A model generated the notes under the pieces. It saw nothing but the letters and a program-made list of their open reading frames with translations. It was not told where the DNA came from and did no database searches. Positions 63,915-64,000 of a stretch of 64,000 nucleotides of DNA are shown here, one piece after another. Where the stretch lies: assembly GCA_963756365.1 (NCBI GenBank), contig CAVWNF010000003.1, positions 1,364,001 to 1,428,000 of the forward strand, in the 5' to 3' direction. The stretch's first letter is position 1. The number at the start of each line of letters is the position of its first letter. Source of the DNA: WHTI01 sp963756365 (GTDB taxonomy: Bacteria; Actinomycetota; CADDZG01; WHSQ01). A program made the position numbers and the translations under genes.

Positions 63915-64000
63915 CTAGATCCCTCTCTGTCGGCACCTGAGTCTCTCCCCCTACGCCCCCGATGGCGGTCGGCCAGCCGACTCTGATCACCTTCTGAAAG

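Overview
This is a GC-rich bacterial chromosomal window. It has no phage, insertion-sequence, CRISPR or plasmid hallmarks. Lineage markers point to Actinomycetota: ANTAR-domain regulators, a BsaP-type biotin synthase helper, an LmeA-like protein, DinB/mycothiol-type and F420-type (deazaflavin) small enzymes, DUF4333 lipoproteins, an adenosylcobalamin-dependent ribonucleotide reductase, and a recA-to-lexA gene order resembling that of Mycobacterium tuberculosis. RNase Y and an LL-diaminopimelate aminotransferase suggest an uncultivated, deep-branching actinobacterial lineage rather than Streptomyces or Mycobacterium. The class cannot be fixed from the sequence alone.

Layout. 1-10.5 kb: a membrane-tethered ECF-sigma-like protein running off the left edge, an HTTM-like membrane protein, a crotonase, an FAD oxidoreductase, a CPA2 antiporter coupled to a TrkA/Usp protein, an amine oxidase, a GHKL-ATPase/output-domain protein, tRNA-Val and tRNA-Cys, and a PAP2 phosphatase. 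10.6-14.8 kb: a tightly overlapping biotin operon, bioA-bioF-bioD-bioB-bsaP. 14.8-31.9 kb: a two-component system, an orphan pyruvate dehydrogenase E1 alpha, a giant secreted M6 metalloprotease, a molybdopterin oxidoreductase, a kinase-aminotransferase fusion, lipoproteins, and a cluster of receiver, zinc-ribbon and GAF-ANTAR regulators, then tRNA-Gly. 31.9-50.2 kb: the housekeeping and SOS core (lmeA-like, dut, nrdR, zwf, nrdJ, a LysM cell-division-inhibitor-like gene, lexA, hflX, dapL, dapF, miaA, a dioxygenase-like gene, miaB, rny, recX, recA). LexA boxes sit inside readable core promoters. 50.2-64 kb: envelope and accessory genes. These include a lipoprotein deacetylase, a DUF4015-type glycosidase, a PepE-type peptidase, a secreted lipase-like pair, small methyltransferases, and a five-gene operon of paralogous single-pass coiled-coil proteins. 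That operon is my best candidate for an undescribed system.

Quality caveat. Eleven otherwise intact genes are interrupted by about 15 single-base frameshifts, mostly one extra base and several in C or G runs. The sites share no motif and the downstream frames are conserved. This looks like assembly or base-calling error rather than gene decay or programmed frameshifting. I give each such gene as one reconstructed CDS.

Other structure: three related 45-51 bp palindromes with CACGTG-like cores just 3' of genes, short tandem duplications of 13-16 bp in intergenic DNA, and adjacent palindromes upstream of nrdJ.
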